Origin: an uncultured Dehalococcoidia bacterium | Lineage (GTDB): Bacteria; Chloroflexota; Dehalococcoidia; Lucifugimonadales; UBA1127 | Direction of reading: 5' to 3' | Assembly (NCBI GenBank): GCA_951812285.1 | Contig: OX638292.1 | Location: 542,774-606,773, forward strand | Length of the DNA: 64,000 bases | Shown: positions 51,522-59,777 of the stretch, piece after piece | Layout of the letters: each line of letters starts with the position of its first letter | How positions within the stretch are numbered: position 1 is the stretch's first letter | Position numbers and translations under genes: made by a program | Notes under the pieces: generated by a model | What the model saw: the letters and a program-made list of their open reading frames with translations, nothing else | Told to the model about the DNA's origin: nothing | Database searches by the model: none

Positions 51522-52502
51522 CTACTCCAGTGACGCCACCGCCATTGCGCCGACGGCGACCGTCGGCAGGCTGTCGCAGATGACGCGCCAAGACTCGCCC
51601 CGGTCGTTGCTCGCGTAGATCACGCCGTGGTCCGTGCCCGCGAAGACGCGGTTGGTGTCCGAGGGGTCCCATGCCAGCGACACCACCATGTTCTCATCGG
51701 CGCCGAGGTTTTCCAGCCGCGTCCACGACTGCCCGCCGTCGGTGGATCGCACGGCCTGCGCCTCCTTGCGGCGGGCGCTGCTGGCGACGCCCGCAATGAC
51801 GAGGTTGTGGTCGTCGGGCGATGGCACGATGGGGATGTTGTGGCGACGCTCGAGGCCCTCGCCGATGTCCAGCCAGGTGTCGCCGCCGTCGTCGCTGCGG
51901 TAGGGGCCGTGGGCCGTGGCGGCGTAGACCGTGCTCGGCAGCGACGGGCTTGCGATGAGCTTGTGCACGTCGGGGTGCGCGCCCTGCAGGTGCTCCCACG
52001 TGTCACCGCCGTCGCAGGAGCGCAGGATGCCGCCGACCTCAATGCCCGCGTACAGGACGTCGGGGTCTTCAGGCGATAGGCAGAGCGAACGGACGTGGGC
52101 GTGGCGGCCCTCCCAGTGGAAGGTCCACTCGTCGGAACCCGGCACCTCGCGGAAGGCCGAGCACTCCTCCCACGTCTCGCCGCCGTCCGACGTGCGGTAG
52201 ACTGTCGCGGGCTCGCTGCCGACGTAGACGCGGTCCCGGTCGCCGGGGTGGACGGTGACGCTGTGCGCGTGGTCGGTGGGGTAGGCCGAGAGCTGCCGCC
52301 ACGTCAGGCCGCCGTCGTCGCTGCGGTGGACGCCGGCCTCGTAGGCGACGAGGTACGCTCGCTGCGGGTCGGACTGCGCGACTGCCACCTTGGCCGCCGC
52401 GTGGTCGAGGGGCGAGACCGGCCCCTGTGTCCAAGAGCCGCCGTCGCTCGATAGGGTGGTCACGCCGTCGTGCATGCCAATAAGTAGTCGCGTTGTCGCC
52501 AT
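51522..52502 (-). CDS. Asp-box (BNR) repeat beta-propeller protein
   Basis: 326 residues. Six Asp-box turns of form S-x-D-G-G-x-(T/S)-W are visible, including RSDDGGLTWRQL, RTSDGGETWEEC, RSCDGGDTWEHL, RSDDGGDTWLDI and RSTDGGQSWTRL. This is the sialidase/Vps10-like propeller fold, but sialidase catalytic residues are not recognisable, so it is probably a binding or structural propeller. No signal peptide. The ATG at 52502 is preceded by AAAGGAGCAAGTGAA. An upstream extension of 20 codons is possible but less likely. Confidence 0.87.
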   Translation of the reverse strand: MATTRLLIGMHDGVTTLSSDGGSWTQGPVSPLDHAAAKVAVAQSDPQRAYLVAYEAGVHRSDDGGLTWRQLSAYPTDHAHSVTVHPGDRDRVYVGSEPATVYRTSDGGETWEECSAFREVPGSDEWTFHWEGRHAHVRSLCLSPEDPDVLYAGIEVGGILRSCDGGDTWEHLQGAHPDVHKLIASPSLPSTVYAATAHGPYRSDDGGDTWLDIGEGLERRHNIPIVPSPDDHNLVIAGVASSARRKEAQAVRSTDGGQSWTRLENLGADENMVVSLAWDPSDTNRVFAGTDHGVIYASNDRGESWRVICDSLPTVAVGAMAVASLE

Positions 52503-52562
52503 TTCACTTGCTCCTTTGCCTTTGGCTGCGCCCATTATACGGAAGGGCGGCTTGCCCGGCAT

Positions 52563-54137
52563 CTAGTGGGTCTCGAAGATCTCCTGGTACTCCGCCACCT
52601 TGGCGACGAGCGCGTCGCGCTCCGCCGCTGTCGGGTTGCGCGGGTCGGCGGCGCGCGGCATCCGGCCGAGCTTCATCATCGCGGCGATCAGGAGCAGCCT
52701 CGCCTTGTTGGCGTCGAGGTTGCTGCCCTCGATGAAGGCGTCGTTGGGGTTGCTGGGCACGCGCCCGCCGGGGTCTGCGCGGCCGACCTTGACGACGGGC
52801 ATGCCGCTGTACGCTGCGAGGGTGAGGGCGGCGACCTGCCCCTCGGTGCCGAACCCGTACGGCGACGCGCCCTCGAGCACGAAGCCGTGCAGCTTGCACG
52901 AGGCAACGTCGGCGCTGTTGCGCTCGGCGACGCCCTGCTCGATGCGGGCGAGGACGTCGACCTCCGTGTCCGCCGACCCCTCTACGTCCGCCTGCATGTA
53001 CGCGCCGTACTTGACGATGTGCACCTTGGGAATCACGTGGCCGAGGAGCGCGCCGTCCCCGTCCTTGATGTCGATGCCCGTCGGCTCGGCGTCACCGGCG
53101 GCATCGAGGAACTCGAGCCGCGAGGGCAACGCCGTCAGCTTGACGGAGGACGACGACGTGTGCCGGTAGTTGGGGCGATACCAGACCGTCACCGGTGGGC
53201 CGACGCTGCCGAGGATGCCGCCGTGTCCGCCCGTCGCCTTGTAGTTGCCGGGGCGGTCGTCGGCCTTCTTGAACTCGCGGCTGGCGAAGAGCTGCTCGTC
53301 GAGCACGCCCACGGCGCCGACGCCGTTCCCCTGTCCGGAGAGGATGTAGTCGACGGCGTCGACGAGGTTGCGGTCGCCGTCGTTGGCGAGCTGGCCATGC
53401 GGCCGCTGCGACGCCGCGCCCGCGATGGGCAGGTCCGTGTCGACGAGCAGGTTGAGCCAGTAGAGCGTCTCCTCGACGGTCGGGCTGCCCTCCAGCCAGA
53501 GGCCGCCCGCGTACTCGCCCGTCGCGAGGGCGGCGTTGACCATGTTCGCGGCGCGCGCCAGGCCGGCGCTGGTGGGGAACTTGCTATACGGCGGGCTGCC
53601 GCTGGCGAAGAAGTCGACGCCGGGGACCTCGCCCTTCTGCGTGTAGCCGGAGGGCGGGAGCACGCGGATGAAGTCGTAGTCCGCGCGGGTGTCGAGGGCG
53701 TTGCCGGTGCCGCCGTCGTGGCGGCCGCTGATGGTACGGTCGATGTCGGCGAACACGCGGGAGGCGTCAGGGTAGTGGTGCTGCCGGCCGTCCTCGCCGG
53801 GGCCGCTGCCGAAGGGCGCTCCGTCCGGCGAGTCGTCGTTGCGGCGGGCCATGTACGGCAGCAGGTATGGGCCGTCCTCGGGCCGCAGCTCGACCTCGTA
53901 GTAGTCGAGACCGTTGTCGTGGTAGAGGCCTCGGGCGTCCTCCTCGAGCGGGTGGGCGGTCCACTTCTGGATGCGCACCGTGACGGGCTCGTGCAGGAGC
54001 TGGCCGACGAGGTGGTCGAAGCGGCCGGGGAGCAGGGGCTCGCCGGGCAGCCGCGCCTTGTTGCTCGTGACCAGCGGCGGCGAGTTAGTGACGGTGGCGC
54101 GCGGGCCGGAGAAGACGGCAATCTTTGGCTTCGGCAT
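52563..54137 (-). CDS. Asparaginase-like protein with altered catalytic motif
   Basis: 524 residues, longer than bacterial L-asparaginases (about 330). The central part matches the asparaginase/glutaminase fold: GLWLEGSPTVEETLYWLNLL occupies the place of the 'vvtHGTDTmeETA' motif, and LPIAGAASQRPHGQLANDGD then NLVDAVDYIL follow as usual. The catalytic THGTDT is not conserved (LEGSPT), so hydrolase activity is doubtful. The C-terminal domain includes ASPYGFGTEGQVAALTLAAY and SGMPVVKVGRADPGGRVP. It lies 60 bases upstream of the Asp-box propeller gene, possibly one operon. ATG preceded by CCGGAGGATGTC. Confidence 0.75.
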   Translation of the reverse strand: MPKPKIAVFSGPRATVTNSPPLVTSNKARLPGEPLLPGRFDHLVGQLLHEPVTVRIQKWTAHPLEEDARGLYHDNGLDYYEVELRPEDGPYLLPYMARRNDDSPDGAPFGSGPGEDGRQHHYPDASRVFADIDRTISGRHDGGTGNALDTRADYDFIRVLPPSGYTQKGEVPGVDFFASGSPPYSKFPTSAGLARAANMVNAALATGEYAGGLWLEGSPTVEETLYWLNLLVDTDLPIAGAASQRPHGQLANDGDRNLVDAVDYILSGQGNGVGAVGVLDEQLFASREFKKADDRPGNYKATGGHGGILGSVGPPVTVWYRPNYRHTSSSSVKLTALPSRLEFLDAAGDAEPTGIDIKDGDGALLGHVIPKVHIVKYGAYMQADVEGSADTEVDVLARIEQGVAERNSADVASCKLHGFVLEGASPYGFGTEGQVAALTLAAYSGMPVVKVGRADPGGRVPSNPNDAFIEGSNLDANKARLLLIAAMMKLGRMPRAADPRNPTAAERDALVAKVAEYQEIFETH

Positions 54138-54248
54138 GACATCCTCCGGGCGGGAATGGCGCTATGGTACTCTCGAAGCCGAGGCGCTGAAAGGCCCGTC
54201 GCCTGAACGGTGTATCATGGGGGCACGCGAACTGACGGAGGAATTCCC

Positions 54249-54866
54249 ATGACCACGCACGAAGAACGCCACCCGACCGGCGGCCACCACGACTGGCACT
54301 CGCAGGAGTACGTGGACCACTGGATCAACCACGACCTGACGCGCGACGACGAACGGCGGCCCATACTGCGCGACATGATGCAACACGCGCCGTTTCCGGC
54401 CGACGCGGCGGTCGAGGTAATCGACATCGGCGCGGGCTACGGGCTTGTGGCCGAGGAGGCGCTCAAGGCGCTTCCCAACGCGCGGGTCACGCTGCTCGAC
54501 TACTCGGCGCCGATGCTGGAGCACGCGCGGCAACGGCTCTCGGCGTACGCCGGCCGCACGGCGTTCGTGACGGCGGACCTGTCGACTCCCGCGTGGACGG
54601 AGGGGCTGGTGCACCGCTTTGACCTGGCGATTTCAGGGCTCGCGCTGCACAACCTCGCGAACGAGCGGCATTTTCAGGACATGTACAAGGAAACGTTCAG
54701 CGTGCTGCGCGCCGGCGGAGCGTTCCTCGATTACGACCTCGTGAGTTTCACAGGCGGCCTCGACGCGCACCTGCAGTGGCTGCTCGACGCGGGATTCGGC
54801 ACGGCGACGAGCCCGTGGAACGGCGGCACGCCCGCGGTGCTCGTCGCGACGATGCTGAAGGACTAG
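54249..54866 (+). CDS. Class I SAM-dependent methyltransferase
   Basis: 205 residues. Motif I VEVIDIGAGYGLVAEEALKA, then VTLLDYSAPMLEHARQRLS and FDLAISGLALHNLANERHF, and the late motif VLRAGGAFLDYDLV. The sequence after the ATG is His-rich. Substrate unknown. ATG preceded by CGGAGGAATTCCC. Its stop overlaps the stop of the converging M20 gene by four bases. Confidence 0.88.
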   Translation: MTTHEERHPTGGHHDWHSQEYVDHWINHDLTRDDERRPILRDMMQHAPFPADAAVEVIDIGAGYGLVAEEALKALPNARVTLLDYSAPMLEHARQRLSAYAGRTAFVTADLSTPAWTEGLVHRFDLAISGLALHNLANERHFQDMYKETFSVLRAGGAFLDYDLVSFTGGLDAHLQWLLDAGFGTATSPWNGGTPAVLVATMLKD

Positions 54867-56194
54867 CCGCTGTAGGTCTCCTGGCGCAGCGTGGCGCCCT
54901 GCACCTGCAGGTACTCGGCAATGCTCATGTTGGACTTGTGGTTTGCCTTGATCTCATTCGCGCCGACCGCGCCGTCGGCGAGCAGGTCCACGACCGTGAG
55001 CGCCATCGCCTTCGCCGCGGTGAGGACGGCGTTCTCCCAGTCCTCGATTAGGTAGTCCACGCCGTGGCCCGAGCCGACGGCGCCGCTGACGTACGGGTGG
55101 ATGGTCGGCATGACCTGGCCGACGTCACCCATGTCCGTCGAGCCAGTGCGGTGTCCGGCGCGGCCGACGTTGTCCTCGCCCACGAGCAGCGCGGCGTTTG
55201 AGCCGTAGAGCGACATCATGCGGTCGTCGTTGTTCAGCGGCATGTAGCCGGGGAGCGTCGTGATCTCCACCGTCGCGCCGATGGCCATCGCGGCGGCGCG
55301 GAGGGCGCGGTCCACCTTCATGTCGGCGTCGGCGATGGCTGCGAGGTTGTTGCCCCGGACGAAGGTCTCCATGCGGACGTCGGCGGGGACGGAGTTTACG
55401 GACGCGCCGCCCCGCGTGATGATCGGGTGGACGCGCACGGTGTCCTTGTCCTGGAAGGTCTCGCGCTGGGCGTGGATGGCGGAGAGGGCGAGCATCGCGG
55501 CGTTGAGCGCGTTCACGCCCATGTGCGGTGCGCCGCCGGCGTGGGCGGCTCGGCCCTGGTACTGAATGAACTTGGCGATCATGCCGTTGTTGGTCGACGA
55601 GAGCGCGAGCTTGCCCTCGTGCGCGTTGCTGGACGTGTGGGTCATCATCGCGAGGTCGATGTCGTCGAACTCGCCGAGCCGCAGGAACTCCGCCTTGCCG
55701 GCGAGGAACTCCAGCTTGCCCTGTTGCCGCAGCTCGTTGCGGTACTCGATCTCGATGTACTCCTCGGCCGGGACGGCGATGAGGGCGACGCGGCCGGTCA
55801 GGGAGTCGAGGACGCCGGGCGCCTGCAGGCCCATGCCGACGCCGAGCATCATCGCGATCTGCGCGTGGTGGCCGCACGCATGCGCGGCGCCCGTCGAGGG
55901 GTCGGCGTGGGGGTGCCCCGGCACGAGCAGCGAGTCTAGCTCGCCCATGACGCCGACGGTGGGCCCGGGGCCCGCGCCGCCCTCGAGGTGGCCCTTGACG
56001 CCGGTAATGGCGATGCCCGTGCGGCGCTCGACGCCCATCTCGCCCATGACGCGGTCGACGACGGCGGCGGTCTTCTGCTCGCGGAAGCCGGCCTCCGGGT
56101 GTTCCAGGATGGTCTTCGCGACGCGCACCAGCTCCTCGCCGCGGCGGTCGATCTCCTCGGCAACGCTGCGCTTCAGGTCCTCTCGGGTCGGCAT
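54863..56194 (-). CDS. M20-family metallo-amidohydrolase/peptidase
   Basis: 443 residues. The metal site segment GAAHACGHHAQIAMMLG (Cys107, His109) and the Glu pair in VPAEEYIEIEY are typical of M20D amidohydrolases such as HipO and AbgB, which cleave N-acyl amino acids or p-aminobenzoyl-glutamate. The dimerisation domain is seen around GRAAHAGGAPHMGVNALNAA, and the last ligand in VGSGHGVDYL. The ATG at 56194 starts the conserved region; the frame stays open for 500 further codons upstream as antisense of the VOC gene. Divergent from that gene. Confidence 0.9.
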   Translation of the reverse strand: MPTREDLKRSVAEEIDRRGEELVRVAKTILEHPEAGFREQKTAAVVDRVMGEMGVERRTGIAITGVKGHLEGGAGPGPTVGVMGELDSLLVPGHPHADPSTGAAHACGHHAQIAMMLGVGMGLQAPGVLDSLTGRVALIAVPAEEYIEIEYRNELRQQGKLEFLAGKAEFLRLGEFDDIDLAMMTHTSSNAHEGKLALSSTNNGMIAKFIQYQGRAAHAGGAPHMGVNALNAAMLALSAIHAQRETFQDKDTVRVHPIITRGGASVNSVPADVRMETFVRGNNLAAIADADMKVDRALRAAAMAIGATVEITTLPGYMPLNNDDRMMSLYGSNAALLVGEDNVGRAGHRTGSTDMGDVGQVMPTIHPYVSGAVGSGHGVDYLIEDWENAVLTAAKAMALTVVDLLADGAVGANEIKANHKSNMSIAEYLQVQGATLRQETYSG

Positions 56195-56362
56195 GGCGAC
56201 ACCCCTGTCTCGGTTTCGGCTGATGCTAGGGCGAGTGCGGCAGGCGGTCAAGGCGCAATGGCAAAACTCACGTCGCTTGAATATACTGGCGGCACAACGC
56301 GTTCGACGCGCGTTGTCGTGGGATGCGACACCCGGGAGTGTTTCAGGGGCAGGAGGAGAGCG

Positions 56363-57655
56363 ATGGCAACGGACACGGGTCGGAAGCTCTACAACGTTGG
56401 CGGGGTGATGCTGAAGCAGCCCTTCAAGATTCGCCGTCTGGGCCACTTCGGATACAACGTGCACAACATGGACGAGTGCGTCGTCTTCTACCGGGACCTG
56501 CTCGGCTTCAAGGTGTCGGACGAGAACGACTTCAAGAACAACCCGAGCCCGCAGGTGCAGGAGTGGCTCAAGGACATCGAAAACGGGAAGGGCTACTTCA
56601 TGCGGTACGGCGCCGACCACCACGCCTTCGTGCTGTTCAACGCGAAGGTGATGGACGCGATGGCCGCGGGCCGCGCCGCCGCATCGGGCAAGTCGACCGA
56701 GGGCATGACCGGCGCGCACGGCATCAACATCAACCAGATCACGTGGCAGACCGGAGCGCTCTCCGAAGTCATCGGCGCGTACCACTACTTCAACGAGCGC
56801 GAAGTCCCCATCATGCGCGTCGGGCGCGACATGCCCGGCAGCAACTGGCACGTCTACTGCTACGACCCCGACGGGCACGTCAACGAGCTCTACTACGGCA
56901 TCGAGCAGGAGGGCTGGAACGGCCGCAGCAAGCCCCGCGACATGTACTACCGCGGCTTCCGCGAGGAGCCCGGCCTGCCGCAGATGTCCGAGGAGGACGA
57001 GGTCGACGAGGCCCTCGAGAAGGGCATCGACATCCACTCCGGTTACCGCAGCAAGGAGATGCTGTCGCAGACGTTCGAGGTTGGCGGCGTGATGATTGCG
57101 CGGCCGTTCAAGATCACGAAGATCGGGCCGGTCAACCTCTTCGTCAAGAACGTGGGCGCGTCCATCGAGATGTACACGGAGGACCTGGGCTTCACGGTGA
57201 CGGAGGAGGTCGAGTATAAGGGCCGCCGCGTCGCCTTCCTGCGCAACGGCGCCGAGCACCACACGCTGGGGCTCTTCCCGGAGGAGCTGCGCGGCGAGCT
57301 CGGCTGGCCGGACGTCTCCACCTGCATGTCCTTCGGCATTGAGGTGGGCAGCTACCAGCAACTCCGGGACGCGGTCGCCTTCCTGAAGGAGCACGGCGTG
57401 CGGTTCCTTGACCTGCCCGCCGAGCTTCACCCCGGCATCGATTACGCGGCCTATGCGCTCGACCCCGAGGGCAACGGCATCATGCTGTACTACTACATGG
57501 AGCAACTGGGCTGGGAAGGCAAGCCTCGTCCGGCGGAGCTGCGCCGCGCCCTCGGACCGGCGGCGTCGACGCACCGGGTTGAGGACTGGCCGGAGGCGCT
57601 GGAGCCGTTGTCCGACACGTACGTGGACCAGGTCTTCCAGGGGCCGATAGGGTAA
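56363..57655 (+). CDS. Two-domain VOC protein, extradiol-dioxygenase-like
   Basis: 430 residues formed by two VOC modules in tandem (about 20-185 and 235-390). The first has a full metal triad: His28 (LGHFGYNVH), His86/His87 (GADHHAFVLF) and Glu175 (HVNELYYG). In the second, the first ligand is lost (IGPVNLFVKN), His is kept (GAEHHTLGLF) and the terminal Glu is missing (NGIMLYYYM). In classic extradiol dioxygenases the C-terminal half is active; here the N-terminal half would be. The genes downstream (YciI-like, ACMSD-like) support ring-cleavage metabolism. ATG preceded by CAGGAGGAGAGCG. Confidence 0.85.
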   Translation: MATDTGRKLYNVGGVMLKQPFKIRRLGHFGYNVHNMDECVVFYRDLLGFKVSDENDFKNNPSPQVQEWLKDIENGKGYFMRYGADHHAFVLFNAKVMDAMAAGRAAASGKSTEGMTGAHGININQITWQTGALSEVIGAYHYFNEREVPIMRVGRDMPGSNWHVYCYDPDGHVNELYYGIEQEGWNGRSKPRDMYYRGFREEPGLPQMSEEDEVDEALEKGIDIHSGYRSKEMLSQTFEVGGVMIARPFKITKIGPVNLFVKNVGASIEMYTEDLGFTVTEEVEYKGRRVAFLRNGAEHHTLGLFPEELRGELGWPDVSTCMSFGIEVGSYQQLRDAVAFLKEHGVRFLDLPAELHPGIDYAAYALDPEGNGIMLYYYMEQLGWEGKPRPAELRRALGPAASTHRVEDWPEALEPLSDTYVDQVFQGPIG

Positions 57656-57668
57656 TTTGACGATACGA

Positions 57669-57704
57669 CCGCCCGCAGGGTTCTGTTTCAAGCCGTGCGG
57701 GCGG
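57669..57704 (+). terminator. Hairpin between the VOC and YciI-like genes
   Basis: CCGCCCGCA pairs with TGCGGGCGG over nine bases with an 18-base loop. There is no T run, so it may be an mRNA-stability or partial-termination element within the operon. Confidence 0.35.
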
Positions 57705-57735
57705 CCTGTGTCCGCACGCAAGAGGAAATGACGTA

Positions 57736-58065
57736 ATGTGGTACCTGACGTTCTCGCGACCTGCCGTGCCCCGCGAGCAGATCACGCCGCACCTGCAGGA
57801 GCACCTGGACTGGCAGCGCCGGATGCACGACAACGGCCGGGTGCTTTTCTCCGGCCCCTCAGGCGACCGCACGATGGGCATCATCCTCGTCCGCGCCGGC
57901 TCGCTGGACGACGCGAAGGAAGTGCTCGACTCGGAGCCGTTCCACGCCCTCGGGCTCCGCACGTACGAGATCATCGAGTGGGACGTGCACCAGGGTCTCG
58001 GGCTCGGCGGGTTCTCGGGCGAGAGCCTCGGGCTGCTGGCGAAGGAGAAGGAAGCGTCGACATAA
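57736..58065 (+). CDS. YciI-like (muconolactone-isomerase-fold) protein
   Basis: 109 residues. The ferredoxin-like YciI fold is shown by MWYLTFSRPAVPREQITPHL, LDWQRRMHDNGRVLFSGPSG, MGIILVRAGSLDDAKEVLDS and FHALGLRTYEIIEWDVHQG, with a conserved His-Trp-type pocket. Members assist isomerisation or dehalogenation steps in aromatic catabolism or are uncharacterised. It sits between an extradiol-like VOC gene and an ACMSD-like amidohydrolase, 38 bases before the latter, so a shared catabolic operon is likely. ATG preceded by AAGAGGAAATGACGTA. Confidence 0.82.
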   Translation: MWYLTFSRPAVPREQITPHLQEHLDWQRRMHDNGRVLFSGPSGDRTMGIILVRAGSLDDAKEVLDSEPFHALGLRTYEIIEWDVHQGLGLGGFSGESLGLLAKEKEAST

Positions 58066-58103
58066 CCAGCCGGGGTCAAACCCAAAACACGAAGGAGCAA
58101 CTC

Positions 58104-59009
58104 ATGCGCACCATCGACACCCACGCCCACATTGTCCCTGAGGAGGTAATCGACCTGCTGCCGGAGCCGTTTGGGACGTTCAATATGGTGGGCAACATCA
58201 CGGACATTGGGGCGCGGCTGAAGGACATGGACTCCCACGGCGTGCAGGTGCAGGCGCTCTCGGCGTGGCTGGGGCTGCTGAGCAAGGGAACCGAGGCGGC
58301 GCAGCGCTTCAACGACGCCCTTGCCCGTGTGGTGGAAGCGAACCCCGACCGCTTCGTTGGGCTTTGCATCGCGCCGATGGGCGAGCCGGAGAAGGCGCCG
58401 GCGGAGATCGAGCGCGCCGTCAGGGAGCTTGGCATGGTCGGCGTCGGCATCGCGTCCAACGTCAACGGCACGAACCTCGACGCCAAGGAATTCGGGCCGT
58501 TCTGGGCCAAGGTGCAGGAGTTGGACGTGCCCGTATTCATCCACCCGGCCAACGTCCTGGGGCCGGACCGGCTGGAGAGCTGGTTCCTCAACAACATCAT
58601 CGGCAACGTCACGGACACGGCTGTCGCGGCGGGGAGCATCATCTTCGGCGGCGTCTTCCATGAGTTCCCCAACCTCAAGATCTATCTGGCCCACGGCGGC
58701 GGAAGCTGCCCGTACATACGCGGGCGGTGGGACCACGCCTTTCGCTCGGGCCTGACGGGGTCGTCGGTCACCAAGCTGCCGAGCGAGTACATGAAGATGT
58801 TCTACTTCGATGCGCTAACGCACTCCCACCAGACGCTGCACTACCTGATCGACTCGTTCGGCCACGACAGAGTGATGCTGGGCACGGACTACCCCTTTGG
58901 GATGGGCGACTACGACCAAGTGGCGTTCATCAACCAGCCGGAGTACCTGTCCGACGAGCAGAAGGCGGACATGCTCGGCGAGACGGCGGCCAAGCTGTTC
59001 AAGATGTGA
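58104..59009 (+). CDS. Amidohydrolase family protein (ACMSD-like)
   Basis: 301 residues. Metal ligands of the amidohydrolase-2 family are present: HAH (His7, His9), His in PVFIHPAN, His in IYLAHGGGSCPYI and Asp in MLGTDYPFGMG. The pattern fits alpha-amino-beta-carboxymuconate-semialdehyde decarboxylase and related resorcylate decarboxylases, which act on ring-cleavage or aromatic acids. ATG preceded by GAAGGAGCAACTC. Third gene of the VOC/YciI/amidohydrolase group. Confidence 0.88.
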   Translation: MRTIDTHAHIVPEEVIDLLPEPFGTFNMVGNITDIGARLKDMDSHGVQVQALSAWLGLLSKGTEAAQRFNDALARVVEANPDRFVGLCIAPMGEPEKAPAEIERAVRELGMVGVGIASNVNGTNLDAKEFGPFWAKVQELDVPVFIHPANVLGPDRLESWFLNNIIGNVTDTAVAAGSIIFGGVFHEFPNLKIYLAHGGGSCPYIRGRWDHAFRSGLTGSSVTKLPSEYMKMFYFDALTHSHQTLHYLIDSFGHDRVMLGTDYPFGMGDYDQVAFINQPEYLSDEQKADMLGETAAKLFKM

Positions 59010-59057
59010 GGCAGTTCGGGCGTCCCATGTTGTTTGCAGATCTGAGGGACGGGGCAA

Positions 59058-59672
59058 ATGACTGACGACCTCTGGGTTGTGGCTGTCACGGCGGTTGCCG
59101 CTTACCTGGCGGGCAGCATCTCCCCGTCCTACATCCTTGCCCGCTACGTGAAGGGCGTCGACATCCGCAAGGTGGGGACGCTGAACGCGGGCTCCCTCAA
59201 CGCATTCAACGCCCTCGGCAAGACCGGCGGCGCGTTTGTCTTCCTCTTCGACTTAGGCAAGGGCTTGTTCGCCGTCCTTGTGCCGGGCTGGCTCGGACTG
59301 GCCGACGAGGCGACGTATGCGGCAGCGATTGCGGTCGTCGCCGGCCACAACTGGCCTGTGTGGCTGAAGTTCGTCGGCGGCAAGGGCGTGGCGACGACCA
59401 CCGGCGTCGCGCTGGGGCTGATCCCGCTGGTGGCGGTTGCTGCGCTGGTCCCCGCGATCCTCCTGCTTGTGGCGCTCAAGAAGTTCGCCATCGTCGGGAT
59501 GGGGGCTGGCCTGGTACTGCTGGTGGCGCTGACCTATTTCACGGGCGAGCCGCTCGGCGTCTTCGTCGTTATCATCGCCGTTGCCGCGCTCGTGGCCATC
59601 GCGCAGTTCACGCGGCCGACGTGGGTCCGCGATGAGGGCGATTCGTCGACAGACACCGCGGAGGCGTCGTAG
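59058..59672 (+). CDS. plsY: Acyl-phosphate glycerol-3-phosphate acyltransferase PlsY
   Basis: 204 residues with five membrane helices. The three PlsY active-site motifs are visible: AGSISPSYILAR, GTLNAGSLNAFNALGK and GHNWPVWLKFVGGKGVATT. PlsY transfers an acyl group from acyl-phosphate to glycerol-3-phosphate, the first step of phospholipid synthesis. The C-terminal tail is acidic. ATG preceded by GGGACGGGGCAA; 48 bases after the amidohydrolase, so possibly co-transcribed, but its role is housekeeping. Confidence 0.9.
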   Translation: MTDDLWVVAVTAVAAYLAGSISPSYILARYVKGVDIRKVGTLNAGSLNAFNALGKTGGAFVFLFDLGKGLFAVLVPGWLGLADEATYAAAIAVVAGHNWPVWLKFVGGKGVATTTGVALGLIPLVAVAALVPAILLLVALKKFAIVGMGAGLVLLVALTYFTGEPLGVFVVIIAVAALVAIAQFTRPTWVRDEGDSSTDTAEAS

Positions 59673-59695
59673 GCCTTGGACGGTAGCTACTCCGC

Positions 59696-59724
59696 TTGAC
59701 TTTGGATACGCCTAGCCATACCCT
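59696..59724 (+). promoter_or_regulatory. Promoter of the first Rieske oxygenase gene
   Basis: TTGACT (59696-59701), a 17-base spacer and TACCCT (59719-59724), pointing to the ATG at 59778, with a leader of about 47 bases containing CGGGAGGAGTC. Confidence 0.55.
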
Positions 59725-59777
59725 CAGATACAGTCGTCAACGGTCAACCGCTATTCAACATTCACTCGGGAGGAGTC

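Noticed and set aside
54863..57721. A continuous minus-strand frame of 952 codons through the M20 gene and the VOC gene
   Set aside because: Only the first 443 codons before the stop (from 56194) match a family. The upstream half is the exact antisense of the well-supported VOC gene, and long open antisense frames are common in GC-rich coding DNA.
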